A DNA stretch of 64,000 nucleotides from Nordella sp. HKS 07 (GTDB taxonomy: Bacteria; Pseudomonadota; Alphaproteobacteria; Rhizobiales; Aestuariivirgaceae), in NCBI RefSeq assembly GCF_011046735.1, contig NZ_CP049258.1, forward strand, positions 5,536,001 to 5,600,000, given 5' to 3'. The notes under the pieces were generated by a model. The model searched no databases and was not told the origin of the DNA. It saw only the letters and a program-made list of their open reading frames with translations. Shown here in pieces: positions 44,612 to 52,913 of this stretch. A program made the position numbers and the translations under genes. Every line of letters starts with the position of its first letter. The first letter of the stretch is position 1.

Positions 44612-45832
44612 TCAGACGCCAGGCGTATGGCCGAGAAGGATACGCCGCGTCTTGATGAGCGTGCCCCACAGCAATGGGGTGCGCTTGACGAGACGCTTCG
44701 TAGCCAGGCGCGCGCAGCGCACGAGTGCCCACGCATAGCCGCGCAAGGTGAGGCCTCGTATCGCGTGATGGAGACGAATTTCCTCATCCGCCCAGGCGAG
44801 CTTGTAGTCGAAGCTGCCGGACGAGAAGTCGAGGAATTTGAGATCCATGTCGCAGCAGGCTTCGATGGTCCGGCGCAACAGCGCATCGCCGGGCGAATAG
44901 CGCCTGAGGCGGGGTGTGCCGAGTGAGGAGATCAGCGCCCAGTAGGCGCCACCGTGAAGCCCGCCGAGCGCCACGGCCTCGAGCTCCCCGTCCGCCGTCA
45001 TGTAATAGGGCAGGAGCACGGGCTGCAGGTTGTCGGGCAGGTCGATGAGACGATGCACGAATTGCCGCTCATGCGCGTTGAACACGCCATGAATCCCGCT
45101 CTCGGCGAGGCGGCTGCGTTGTTGCGCGAACATCTCCTCGATCAGCCTGTGGGCATGCTCGCGATCGCGCGGTATGCCCACCTCAATATCCGCCGCCTTG
45201 AACAGCTTGGCGTCGCGCTTGCGGTTGCCGCGGCGTGTTTCGCCCGAACGTTTTCGCGCATAGACAGGTGCGAAGCCGCCATCGAGCTTGAGCACATAGG
45301 AGGAGTTGGCGCCGGCGATGGAGAACCAGCCGGCAAGTGGATGCTCGTGGCCTTCCCACACCGCCGGCATTTCCCCGAGATCGATCGCGTCAATCTCGGT
45401 CAGGCTCGCCAGGATGGTCCAGCCCTCGGTGGCGAACCAGGATCGGGCATGACGCAGGAAACGCTTGTCATAGAGACCGTAGCCATAGGTCATCTGCTGG
45501 CCGCCCATCCATTCGAGCACGCGACAGCCCTGGCGACCGCGCACGCAGAGGGGCAGGAGGAACAGCAAATCGCCGGCGGGATCACGACCGACGATGATCA
45601 CGGGCGTGGCATTCTGGGCAGCGCCGGCGGTCTCAAGCCAGGCGCTGCACCATTGATAGGTCTGAAAGAAGGTGCCCGCCGCACGTTCTTGAAAGTTCAC
45701 CCACTCCGCCGCGAGCATTTCGGTGTCGCGCTCGATTTCGGTTACGACACGTAGCATTGCCTCTCTCGCCGGCGGCGGGGCGGAAGCCCAGCGCGCCTTC
45801 TCCGAGAGGGGAGTGAGGGGCATGATGCTCAA
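44612..45832 (-). CDS. CelD/BcsL-family GNAT-like acyltransferase
   Basis: A 406-residue protein of the CelD/FemAB-like acetyltransferase family found in polysaccharide and cellulose loci. Typical segments: EWVNFQERAAGTFFQTYQWCSAWLE, then the central KRSGETRRGNRKRDAKLFKAAD, and in the GNAT core AVALGGLHGGAYWALISSL followed by PGDALLRRTIEACCDMDLKFLDFSSGSFDYKLAWAD. It likely decorates the exported glycan or a lipid-linked precursor. It is transcribed on its own, divergent from the deacetylase gene. Confidence 0.8.
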   Translation of the reverse strand: MSIMPLTPLSEKARWASAPPPAREAMLRVVTEIERDTEMLAAEWVNFQERAAGTFFQTYQWCSAWLETAGAAQNATPVIIVGRDPAGDLLFLLPLCVRGRQGCRVLEWMGGQQMTYGYGLYDKRFLRHARSWFATEGWTILASLTEIDAIDLGEMPAVWEGHEHPLAGWFSIAGANSSYVLKLDGGFAPVYARKRSGETRRGNRKRDAKLFKAADIEVGIPRDREHAHRLIEEMFAQQRSRLAESGIHGVFNAHERQFVHRLIDLPDNLQPVLLPYYMTADGELEAVALGGLHGGAYWALISSLGTPRLRRYSPGDALLRRTIEACCDMDLKFLDFSSGSFDYKLAWADEEIRLHHAIRGLTLRGYAWALVRCARLATKRLVKRTPLLWGTLIKTRRILLGHTPGV

Positions 45833-45955
45833 ACGATACTCCGGTACGAATTTTGCTTCGGCTCTGGAGGACGCTCGCTAGCAAAAGTTCGTCAAGTTTT
45901 GAGTGTTACTTGTCTAGTCACGCGAATTTTATTGGTTCTTCCGGTTTGTTGGGTA

Positions 45956-47014
45956 ATGCCGTTGTCCGCCGCACTGAAAACAAGTCTTGATGTCCTGTAT
46001 TATTCTGGGGCATCGCGCGCCTTGCGTTCGGTCCTGGGGGGCATGGGTGCAATATTCATGCTGCATCATGTTCGCCCGACCGGAGTGGCCGCGCATGGCT
46101 TTGCCCCCAATTCCGGCCTGGAGATCACCCCGCATTTCCTCGACATGGTTATCGGACATGTCGTTGAGGAAGGTTATCAACTCGTCTCGCTGACGGAGGC
46201 CGCCTCGCGTCTGAAAGGCGAGGGACCGGTCGAGCGTCCTTTCGCGGTGTTCACCCTCGATGACGGCTATGAGGACAACTTCGTCCATGCCTGGCCGGTC
46301 TTCCGGCGCCACAACTGCCCCTTCACGATCTTCGTAGCGCCCAAGATCATCGATGGCACCTGCGAACTCTGGTGGCGCGGCCTCGAGGCTGTCATCGCCG
46401 GCGCCCCACAGGTCAAAGGCGTTCTCGACGGCAGCGGCTTCGAGCTCGACACGCGCAGTGATGCCAGCAAGCAGACGGCCTTCAAGCGCCTCTACTGGCC
46501 GGTGAGGAGCATGCCGGAGCACCGGCAGCGCGAATGGATCCGGCAGTTTTGCGCTCACCACGGTGTCGACCTCGATGCGCAATGTCGCAGCGAGGCGATG
46601 ACCTGGGAAGACGTGCGTCAGATCGCGGCGGATCCGCTCTGCACGATAGGCGCGCACACCGTCAATCACTATGCGATCGCCAAGTTGCCGGCGGACGAAG
46701 CCTTGGCCGAGGTCACGCAGTCGCGCAGCCGCATTGCCGACGAATTGGGCCGCGTGCCGGACGTCTTCGCCTATCCCTATGGCGATCCGGATTCGGCCGG
46801 CCCGCGCGACTTCGACCTGATCCGGGAGGCGGGCTTTGCGGCCGCCGTGACCACCCGCAAAGGACTGATCTTTCCCGCCCACAAGGACCATCTGACGGCG
46901 CTTCCGCGCCTTTCCCTGAATGGTGGCTATCAAAAGCTGCGCTATGTCGATGTGCTTCTGTCGGGCAGTGCCTTCGCACTGTGGAATGGCTTTAAGCGGG
47001 TATCAGTCGCCTGA
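45956..47014 (+). CDS. Polysaccharide deacetylase (NodB-like)
   Basis: A 352-residue carbohydrate esterase family 4 protein. Motif 1 is FTLDDGYEDN (catalytic and metal Asp), motif 2 is IGAHTVNHYAIAKL (metal His residues) and YPYGDPDSAGPRDF supplies the Arg/Pro motif region. LGGMGAIFMLHHVRP near the N-terminus is usual for this subgroup. ATG 45956 is chosen; an in-frame TTG at 45899 would add 19 residues. It removes acetyl groups from a glycan, probably the product of the surrounding locus. It is followed closely by the MarR-GNAT operator. Confidence 0.88.
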   Translation: MPLSAALKTSLDVLYYSGASRALRSVLGGMGAIFMLHHVRPTGVAAHGFAPNSGLEITPHFLDMVIGHVVEEGYQLVSLTEAASRLKGEGPVERPFAVFTLDDGYEDNFVHAWPVFRRHNCPFTIFVAPKIIDGTCELWWRGLEAVIAGAPQVKGVLDGSGFELDTRSDASKQTAFKRLYWPVRSMPEHRQREWIRQFCAHHGVDLDAQCRSEAMTWEDVRQIAADPLCTIGAHTVNHYAIAKLPADEALAEVTQSRSRIADELGRVPDVFAYPYGDPDSAGPRDFDLIREAGFAAAVTTRKGLIFPAHKDHLTALPRLSLNGGYQKLRYVDVLLSGSAFALWNGFKRVSVA

Positions 47015-47017
47015 ATT

Positions 47018-47038
47018 ATAGTTGACATTGTCAACTAT
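47018..47038. promoter_or_regulatory. Perfect palindromic operator of the MarR-GNAT gene
   Basis: ATAGTTGACA (47018-47027) and TGTCAACTAT (47029-47038) form a perfect 10-bp inverted repeat around one central T. It begins four bases after the deacetylase stop and ends 19 bases before ATG 47058. TTGACA inside it would serve as a -35 box, so a dimeric regulator bound here would block transcription. The neighbouring MarR-type gene is the obvious candidate. Confidence 0.75.
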
Positions 47039-47057
47039 CTGCCTCACGCTCGGCGAC

Positions 47058-47972
47058 ATGACTGACGCAGTCGCGGCGGTGCGGCGCTTCAACCGCAACT
47101 ACACGAAATGGACGGGGCTTCTCGATGAGCATCTGCATGCCAGCGGCTTCGGCCTAACTGAGGCGCGTGTCCTCTACGAACTCGCCCATCGCAAGGTCGC
47201 CACGGCCAGCGAGTTGGTCACCGTCCTGGGTCTGGATCCGGGCTATTTAAGCCGTATTCTCAAGGCCTTCGCGAAATCCGGTTACATTGCGCGTGAACGC
47301 TTCGCGGAGGACGGCCGCCAGTTCAGCATCGCCTTGACGGCGGCGGGAGAGGCTGCCTTCCGTCCGCTCGAGGCGGGAAGCATCGACGCGGTTACACGTC
47401 TGCTGGAGGCACTGACGCCGGCCGGCCGAGACCGCTTAATCGACGCTATGTCGGTTGTCGAGGAGATGCTGGGCAAGAATAAGAAGGACAGCTTCCCGGC
47501 CGTCCTACGCCCGCCGCTTTGTGGGGATTTCGGCTGGATCGTTCATCGCCACGGCGCTCTCTACCACCAGGAATATGGCTGGAACGCGGAGTTCGAGGCG
47601 CTGGTCGCCGAAATCGTGGCGAAGTTCATCAGGGAGTTCAAAGAGGGCCGCGAGTTCTGCAGGGTCGCGGACAAGGGCGGCCGGGTCGTCGGATCGGTCT
47701 TCCTCGTCCAAGTGGATGCCGAGACTGCTAAGCTGCGCTTACTTTATGTGGAGCCCGATGCGCGCGGTGAGGGCCTTGGGCGGCGGCTCGTCGAGGAAGC
47801 CGTGAACTTTGCGCGCCAGGCGGGCTATCGTCGCCTGACCCTGTGGACGAATGATGGGCTCATCGCCGCGCGTCACATTTACGAAAAGGCGGGTTTCCGA
47901 TTGGTCGGCGAGGAGCCGCATGAAAGCTTCGGCCACAAGCTGACCGGGCAATATTGGGAACTTGCGCTGTAG
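47058..47972 (+). CDS. MarR-GNAT fusion (HTH regulator plus acetyltransferase)
   Basis: A 304-residue protein with two domains. Residues about 1-140 are a MarR winged helix (LTEARVLYELAHRKVATASELVTVLGLDPGYLSRILKAFAKSGYIARE, wing EDGRQFSIALT). Residues about 160-304 are a GNAT domain: FVAD-type strand, KLRLLYVEPDARGEGLGRRLVEEAVNFARQ with the RGEGLG CoA loop, and IYEKAGFRLVGEEPHESFGHKL at the end. ATG 47058 follows the palindromic operator; the earlier in-frame start at 47022 lies inside it. Fused regulators of this type are known; the ligand and acyl acceptor are unknown. Confidence 0.88.
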   Translation: MTDAVAAVRRFNRNYTKWTGLLDEHLHASGFGLTEARVLYELAHRKVATASELVTVLGLDPGYLSRILKAFAKSGYIARERFAEDGRQFSIALTAAGEAAFRPLEAGSIDAVTRLLEALTPAGRDRLIDAMSVVEEMLGKNKKDSFPAVLRPPLCGDFGWIVHRHGALYHQEYGWNAEFEALVAEIVAKFIREFKEGREFCRVADKGGRVVGSVFLVQVDAETAKLRLLYVEPDARGEGLGRRLVEEAVNFARQAGYRRLTLWTNDGLIAARHIYEKAGFRLVGEEPHESFGHKLTGQYWELAL

Positions 47973-47993
47973 GGCGCCTCACCGGTTTCCGCT

Positions 47994-48197
47994 CTATATC
48001 GGCCGCGACATCCAGCGGATGAGGAACATGACGACGGGCAACCAGGCGATGCCGGCAATGACGAAGAATCCGATTTCGAGCGGCAGCGGCAGACCCACCG
48101 CCACCATGCCACCGACCGCCATCGCGATGAGGCAATAGACGATGAGAAAGGCCACGATCGCGACCATGCCGATGAATTTGCGCTGCCTGAGGGTCAT
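47994..48197 (-). CDS. DUF2842 small membrane protein
   Basis: A 67-residue protein with two membrane helices, MTLRQRKFIGMVAIVAFLIV and LEIGFFVIAGIAWLPVVMFLI, ending RWMSRPI. This is the DUF2842 pattern (TxRQRKxIG start, W at the end of helix 2), an alphaproteobacterial family of unknown function commonly next to heme A synthase, as here. A longer overlapping minus-strand ORF continues upstream into the COX15 gene and is not real. Confidence 0.8.
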   Translation of the reverse strand: MTLRQRKFIGMVAIVAFLIVYCLIAMAVGGMVAVGLPLPLEIGFFVIAGIAWLPVVMFLIRWMSRPI

Positions 48198-48290
48198 GGG
48201 GCATGACCTATTCGGCCTTGCCCGCCGGCGCAAGGTCCTGCGGCGTTTGGAGACTTGAGGATAGAGAGCGGCGGCGCTATCCCGCTTCCC

Positions 48291-49334
48291 ATGACTGTCC
48301 TGACTGAGCGCCAGCTCAAGGCGCGCCCCTACATTCGCGCCTGGCTGTGGATCGCCGCAGCGCTCGTTCTCGCCATGGTGATTGTCGGCGGCGCCACACG
48401 GCTTACGGATTCTGGCCTGTCGATCACCGAATGGCAGCCGCTTCTGGGCGCGATTCCGCCGCTCGGCGAGGTCGACTGGCTGGCCGCATTCGAGAAATAC
48501 AAGCTGATCCCGGAATACACCCTCGTCAATAAGGGCATGTCGCTCGCCGAGTTCAAGTTCATCTACTGGTGGGAGTGGGCGCATCGCTTTCTCGGCCGCT
48601 TCATCGGCCTCGTGATGATACTGCCGTTTCTCTTCTTCTGGCTCTCGCGCCGCATTGAGCCGCGCCTGACGCCGCGACTCGTGGTGCTGATCTCGCTCGG
48701 TGGCCTGCAGGGGGCGCTCGGCTGGTACATGGTGAAGTCCGGTCTGGTCGAGCGCGTCGATGTCAGCCAGCATCGCCTCGCCGCCCATCTGACTCTCGCC
48801 ACGGTGATTCTTGGCGCCATCGTCTGGACCGCCCTCGGCGTTGGCCATGCGCGCCGCGAGCCGCCGCGAGACAAATGGGGCTGGGCGGCATTCGGTCTGG
48901 TGGGCCTGGTGCTGCTGCAGGTCGCCGCCGGCGGCTTCGTCGCCGGCCTCGATGCCGGCATGGGCTACAACACCTGGCCGCTCATGGACGGCCAGTGGAT
49001 CCCCGCGGGCCTCCTGATCATGGAACCTTGGTGGCGCAATTTATTCGAGAACGCCATGACGGTGCAATTCGATCACCGGCTCATCGCCTACGCGGTGGCG
49101 ATCTATGCGGCGCTCTATGCCTGGCGGGTCCGCAGCCGGCCAGCCTGTGCCGTTCTGGTTGCGGTGCTGCTGCAAATCGGCCTCGGTATCTGGGCGCTGC
49201 TGAAACAGGTTCCTCTCGATCTCGGGCTGGCGCATCAAGGGGGCGCCATGATCGTCTTCGCGGCCACCATCTGGGCCATGCACGAAGCTCTGTCCCGCCA
49301 GCCGGCGACTCGCTTTCAGCCGGTAACGGTCTGA
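48291..49334 (+). CDS. ctaA: Heme A synthase, COX15/CtaA family
   Basis: A 347-residue, eight-helix membrane protein that oxidises heme O to heme A for cytochrome c oxidase. Heme-ligand histidines are in WWEWAHRFLGRFIG, VDVSQHRLAAHLTL, VQFDHRLIAYAVA and LGLAHQGGAMIVF. LTDSGLSITEWQPLLGAIPPL is the typical first periplasmic loop. A TTG at 48255 could extend the N-terminus by 12 residues, but ATG 48291 fits family starts better. Confidence 0.95.
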   Translation: MTVLTERQLKARPYIRAWLWIAAALVLAMVIVGGATRLTDSGLSITEWQPLLGAIPPLGEVDWLAAFEKYKLIPEYTLVNKGMSLAEFKFIYWWEWAHRFLGRFIGLVMILPFLFFWLSRRIEPRLTPRLVVLISLGGLQGALGWYMVKSGLVERVDVSQHRLAAHLTLATVILGAIVWTALGVGHARREPPRDKWGWAAFGLVGLVLLQVAAGGFVAGLDAGMGYNTWPLMDGQWIPAGLLIMEPWWRNLFENAMTVQFDHRLIAYAVAIYAALYAWRVRSRPACAVLVAVLLQIGLGIWALLKQVPLDLGLAHQGGAMIVFAATIWAMHEALSRQPATRFQPVTV

Positions 49335-49352
49335 TCCGCCCGCGCCTATCTA

Positions 49353-49462
49353 GATCACGATCACTTCAGACCGGTTCGGTCTGAAGTGACGAACTTGATC
49401 GAAGTCATAAGTTTAGCGCGTGATCGGACGGAAAACCGGTACCCACTTTTCCTGATCACGCT
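49353..49462. repeat. Dispersed intergenic repeat, copy 2
   Basis: Homologous to the element at 27057-27166 over its whole length, with GATCACGATCACTTCAG opening, a GACCGGTTCGGTC hairpin core, and TAGCGCGTGATCGGACGGA toward the end. It ends at GATCACGCTA, exactly where the IS630-type element has inserted. Its location just after ctaA leaves open whether it also ends that transcript. Confidence 0.88.
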
Positions 49463-49555
49463 AGAGCGTTTTCGTGATTGATGGAATCTGGGGGATTCTC
49501 AGGGGGAGGGTTTTCTGATTCCTTGTTCTTGTGGTTGATTCGGCACGAGGACCCC

Positions 49556-49981
49556 ATGGGCAAGCCCTATTCCCAGGATTTACGTGATCGCGTGTTGGCG
49601 GCGGTTGACGGCGGGCTGAAGCCCGGCGCGGTGGCTGAGCTGTTTCATGTCGATGTGTCCTACGTCTATAAGATTCTGATCCGGCGTCGGACCAGCGGAA
49701 TGACGACAGCGCTGCCGTGGGCTGGTGGTCCCCAGCCCAAGCTCAAGGGCCATCATGAAGTTCTACGCCAGCATGTGAGTGAGAACTGTGATGCCACGCT
49801 AGCGGAGATCCGGACCTTCTTACTGGCTGAGCATGGTATCGAGGTCAGTGTTGGTTGCCTTTGGAATGCTCTCAAGCAGTTGAAGCTGCCGCTCAAAAAA
49901 AGACACAACGCGCCACCGAGCAGGAGCGCGAAGACATCGCCGAAGCGCGCCGAGCCTGGCACGAGGCTCAGAGCGATCTAA
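49556..49981 (+). CDS. IS630 transposase, frame A (HTH part)
   Basis: A 141-residue product with the N-terminal helix-turn-helix of IS630 transposases: YSQDLRDRVLAAVDGGLKPGAVAELFHVDVSYVYKILIRRR, then a second winged part (GHHEVLRQHVSENCDATLAEIRTFLLAEHGIEVSVGCLWNALKQL). At A7 (49895-49901) a -1 slip joins it to the DDE frame; the residues after LPLKKR are the unshifted tail. An in-frame start at 49478 exists, but ATG 49556 fits the family. Confidence 0.88.
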   Translation: MGKPYSQDLRDRVLAAVDGGLKPGAVAELFHVDVSYVYKILIRRRTSGMTTALPWAGGPQPKLKGHHEVLRQHVSENCDATLAEIRTFLLAEHGIEVSVGCLWNALKQLKLPLKKRHNAPPSRSAKTSPKRAEPGTRLRAI

Positions 49982-50505
49982 ACGCGGCGCGCCTTGTCTT
50001 CATCGATGAGACCGGCGCTCAAACTAACATGGCACGCCGCTATGGCCGCGCTCCCCGCGGACAGCGCCTGCTGTGCAAAGTCCCGTGGGGACATTGGAAA
50101 ACGATAACCTTCGTCGCCGCTCTCAGATGCGACGGTATCACCGCACCTGCCGTCTTCGATGGTCCGATGGATGGCGAGTGCTTCCGCGCCTATGTCGAAC
50201 AGATCCTTGCGCCCACACTCTCAACCGGCGACATCGTCATCATGGACAATCTCGCCAGCCACAAGGTTCCCGGCATCAAGGATGCGATCGAAGCCGCCGG
50301 TGCTGCTCTGCGTTACCTGCCCCCTTACTCACCCGATCTCAACCCCATCGAGCAGGCAATCGCCAAGTTCAAATCACACCTGCGAAAGGAAGCTGCCCGT
50401 ACTCTCGAAACCCTCATCCAGGCTATCGCCCGCACTCTCAACACCTTCACACCGAAAGAGTGCGAAAACTATATCCGCGCCGCTGGCTATCGCCATCAAC
50501 TATGA
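49855..50505 (+). CDS. IS630 transposase, frame B (DDE catalytic part)
   Basis: The DDE domain: RLVFIDETGAQTNMARRYGRAP (first Asp), DIVIMDNLASHKVPGIKDAI (second Asp), and LRYLPPYSPDLNPIEQAIAKFKSHLRK (Glu). It is most likely made only as a frame A-B fusion of about 316 residues through -1 slippage at 49895-49901, not from its own ATG. All three catalytic residues are present, so the element is probably active. Confidence 0.9.
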   Translation: MPLECSQAVEAAAQKKTQRATEQEREDIAEARRAWHEAQSDLNAARLVFIDETGAQTNMARRYGRAPRGQRLLCKVPWGHWKTITFVAALRCDGITAPAVFDGPMDGECFRAYVEQILAPTLSTGDIVIMDNLASHKVPGIKDAIEAAGAALRYLPPYSPDLNPIEQAIAKFKSHLRKEAARTLETLIQAIARTLNTFTPKECENYIRAAGYRHQL

Positions 50506-50515
50506 AAATGCTCTA

Positions 50516-50629
50516 GAGCGCTTCCCGCGAAAGTTGCTCGAATTTCGCGACAAGGAAGCGCTCCAGACATATATAATCGAGCCTTTTTTATCCCGTTTTG
50601 ATCGAATCAACTGATTCGATCAAAACGGG
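50516..50629. repeat. Two adjacent palindromes right of the IS
   Basis: First, GAGCGCTTCC (50516-50525) pairs with GGAAGCGCTC (50552-50561), with inner CGCGAAA/TTTCGCG. Second, an 18-bp perfect palindrome: arms 50592-50609 and 50612-50629 (CCCGTTTTGATCGAATCA and complement) around AC. No U tract follows on either strand, so a terminator role is doubtful. They look like dispersed-repeat units, and the first was next to the repeat at 49353-49462 before the IS inserted. Confidence 0.8.
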
Positions 50630-50663
50630 AGAGGCTCTAAGACGCGGGCGAGATCGGTATCGA

Positions 50664-51943
50664 TCAGGCGATGGCCTGATCGAGATCAGCGATAATGTCC
50701 TCGACATCCTCGATACCGATGGACAGTCGCACCACATCCGGGGTTGCGCCCGCCTGTTTGAGCTGATCGGGCGACAGCTGGCTGTGCGTCGTCGAGGCCG
50801 GATGGATAATGAGCGAGCGCGTGTCGCCGAGATTGGCGAGGTGCGACAGCAGCTTGGTGCTCGACACCGCCTTCACGCCCGCGTCGTAGCCGCCCTTCAG
50901 GCCGAATGTGAAGATCGAGCCCGCCCCCTTGGGGCAGTATTTTTGGCGAGCTCATAATGCTTATGGCCCTCGAGGCCCGCATAATTGACCCACGACACTT
51001 TTGGATGGGTGCTGAGCCATTTGGCAACGGTGAGAGCATTATCGCAATGTTTCCGCATGCGCAGCGACAACGTCTCCATGCCGGTAAGGATGAGGAAGGA
51101 ATTGAGCGGCGCGATGGCGGGACCGAGATCGCGCAGACCCAGCACCCGGCACGCGACCGCGAAGGCAATATTGCCGAACGTCTCGTGCAGTCTGATGCCG
51201 TGATAGGAGTCGTTGGGCTCGGTGAGCAGCGGATAGCGTCCGCTCTTCGACCAGTCGAAATTGCCGCCGTCGACGATCACGCCGCCCATCGAATTACCGT
51301 GACCACCCATGAACTTTGTCAGCGAGTGCACGATGATATTGGCACCATGGTCGAAGGGCTTGCACAGATAGGGCGTCGCCAGGGTGTTGTCGACGATCAG
51401 CGGCACGCCCGCCTTCTGCGCGATCTTGGCGATCGCGGCGATGTCGGTGATCAGGCCGCCGGGATTGGCGATCGATTCGATGAAGATTGCCTTGGTCTTG
51501 GGCGACAGGGCCTTCTCGATCGATGCCATGTTATCCGCATCGGCCCATACGACATGCCAGCCGAAGGACTTGAAGGAATGATTGAACTGGTTGATCGATC
51601 CGCCATAGAGCTGGCGGACGGCGACGAACTCGTCACCCGGTTGCATCATGGCGTGGAAGATCAGCATTTGCGCCGCGTGGCCGGAGGCGACGGCCAGGGC
51701 CGCGGTGCCACCCTCGAGCGCCGCGACCTTCGATTCAAGCACAGCCTGCGTCGGATTCATGATCCGCGTATAGATGTTGCCGAAGGTCCTGAGCGCGAAG
51801 AGATCGGCGGCGTGTTTCACGTCTTCAAAAACATAGGCCGTCGTCTGATAGATGGGTGTTGCGCGTGCCCCCGTGGCCGGATCGGGTTGCGCTCCTGCGT
51901 GAATGGCAAGAGTGTCGAAGCCCGGTATCTTGTCTGTCATCAT
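50664..51943 (-). pseudogene. metY: O-acetylhomoserine sulfhydrylase MetY, frameshifted
   Basis: A PLP enzyme that makes homocysteine from O-acetylhomoserine and sulfide. The first 330 codons are perfect: FDTLAIHAGAQPDPATGARATPIYQTTAYVF, YTRIMNPTQAVLE, VDNTLATPYLCKPF and the Schiff-base lysine in HSLTKFMGGHGNSMGG. After HYELAK the frame breaks because an A run is one base short (T run 50940-50944 on the plus strand). Restoring one A gives [41 protein letters not shown] to the normal end at 50664, about 426 residues. A homopolymer slip suggests a base error or very recent loss. Confidence 0.88.
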
Positions 51944-52252
51944 GGTCTCCTCTGAAGCTCCCCAGGGCCGGCAAAATAGCCGAGTGACGCCGGGGCCACA
52001 ATGTTTAAGGATTACCTCGATTTAACTAGTGAGCCCGAGCTATCGGGATTAGCGTTTCATCATCCGATCAACACATCGGCTGAGGTAAACACCCCAATAG
52101 GAAGTCGCAGGCGGCGCCCAAAACCGCCTGTCTGGAATGGCCATCAGAACGCCATATGACTGCTTGCGCGCGACGGGTGGGCCCGCTTTCCACCGCCTCG
52201 GCTCCTGCCGCGACCGACCACAAACCCAAATCGCCAACATTGGAGATCCACT
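51944..52252. other. 309-base gap between metY and the small secreted pair
   Basis: No gene seen. On the metY side there is a hairpin GCCGG/CCGGC flanking a 16-base loop (about 51973-51998) in the leader; I looked for a SAM-II-type riboswitch and did not find its pattern. On the other side a hairpin CAGGCGG (52108-52114) with CCGCCTG (52124-52130) lies upstream of the secreted pair. Both promoters must be in this divergent gap. Confidence 0.5.
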
Positions 52253-52528
52253 ATGAGAGGTCATATTCTCGTTGCGGCGGCGCTCGCGCTTGCGGCAACC
52301 GTCACATCGGCGAACGCTCTGAGCATTGTCAACACTGACAAGACGAATCATGCCGTCATGGCGACGCCCGACGGCGGCAAGGCGCATAAGATCGTCGTCA
52401 AAGCGCAGCATACGAGCACCTATAACTGCAGCAAGGGCTGCGAATTGCAGCTCGGCGACCACAAGGCGCATTTCAACGGCAAGGCGCACAAGGTCCTGAT
52501 CAAGGACGGCAAGTTCGTATCTGCCTGA
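52253..52528 (+). CDS. Small secreted protein, tandem paralogue 1
   Basis: A 91-residue exported protein with signal peptide about 1-22 (LVAAALALAATVTSANA). The mature part is a short beta-rich domain: LSIVNTDKTNHAVMATPDGGKAHKIVVKA, a cysteine pair in YNCSKGCELQLGD, and VLIKDGKFVSA at the end. The next gene is a clear paralogue with the same pattern. I do not recognise a named family; a small periplasmic binding or stress protein is plausible. RBS: TTGGAGATCC before ATG. Confidence 0.7.
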   Translation: MRGHILVAAALALAATVTSANALSIVNTDKTNHAVMATPDGGKAHKIVVKAQHTSTYNCSKGCELQLGDHKAHFNGKAHKVLIKDGKFVSA

Positions 52529-52558
52529 CCTCGACTGCACTGACATATTGAAGGAGTA

Positions 52559-52840
52559 TTGGAAATGAATATGCGTATCCTAGCTTTGGCCGGCCTCGCT
52601 CTGGCCGCCTCGATCACCACGGCCAGCGCGCTCACTGTAACCAACGCCGACAAGACGAGCCATACTTTTATGCTCACCCCGATGGGCGGCAAGCCGGAGA
52701 AGGTGGTTCTCAAGGCCAACGCCACGGGCAATTATGATTGCGCCAAAGGCTGCGAGGTGCGGATGGGCGCGCTCAAATCTTCCTATGATGCGAGCGTGAA
52801 GAAAGTAGAGATCAAGGACGGCAAGTTTATCAAGATGTAA
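52559..52840 (+). CDS. Small secreted protein, tandem paralogue 2
   Basis: A 93-residue exported protein, 30 bases after paralogue 1. Signal peptide about 1-24 (LAGLALAASITTASA), or from the second Met (52565). The mature core LTVTNADKTSHTFMLTPMGGKPEKVVLKA, YDCAKGCEVRMG and VEIKDGKFIKM align with paralogue 1 almost position by position, including both cysteines (spacing CxKGC). AAGGAGTATTGGAA provides its own ribosome site, so both are well translated. Function unknown. Confidence 0.7.
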   Translation: MEMNMRILALAGLALAASITTASALTVTNADKTSHTFMLTPMGGKPEKVVLKANATGNYDCAKGCEVRMGALKSSYDASVKKVEIKDGKFIKM

Positions 52841-52913
52841 GATGTCAGATGTTAGGGACGGCGAGGCCTTCCCCCGGCCGCATATCCTCCCATCCGGCCG
52901 GGGCGAAGGCGAT

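Larger units (their letters stand above)
49462..50515. mobile_element. IS630-family insertion sequence
   Basis: About 1050 bp (49464-50513) flanked by TA duplications at 49462-49463 and 50514-50515. The ends are imperfect 21-bp inverted repeats, GAGCGTTTTCGTGATTGATG at the left and the complement of CATCAACTATGAAAATGCTC at the right, four mismatches. Removing the element and one TA restores CTAG, the usual IS630 target. It carries a two-frame transposase with a slippery A7 and no passenger gene. Both ends and the DDE core look intact. Confidence 0.93.

Noticed and set aside
47994-48848. 284-residue minus-strand ORF
   Set aside because: Only its last 67 codons (DUF2842, start at 48197) are real; the rest is antisense to COX15.
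50592-50629. 18-bp palindrome as a terminator for metY
   Set aside because: No U tract follows on the metY strand; the symmetric form and neighbours fit a repeat unit better.
51944-52060. Possible SAM-II riboswitch before metY
   Set aside because: I looked for the conserved paired core and the UUAAA...GCUAAA pseudoknot end and did not find them; only a simple hairpin is present.
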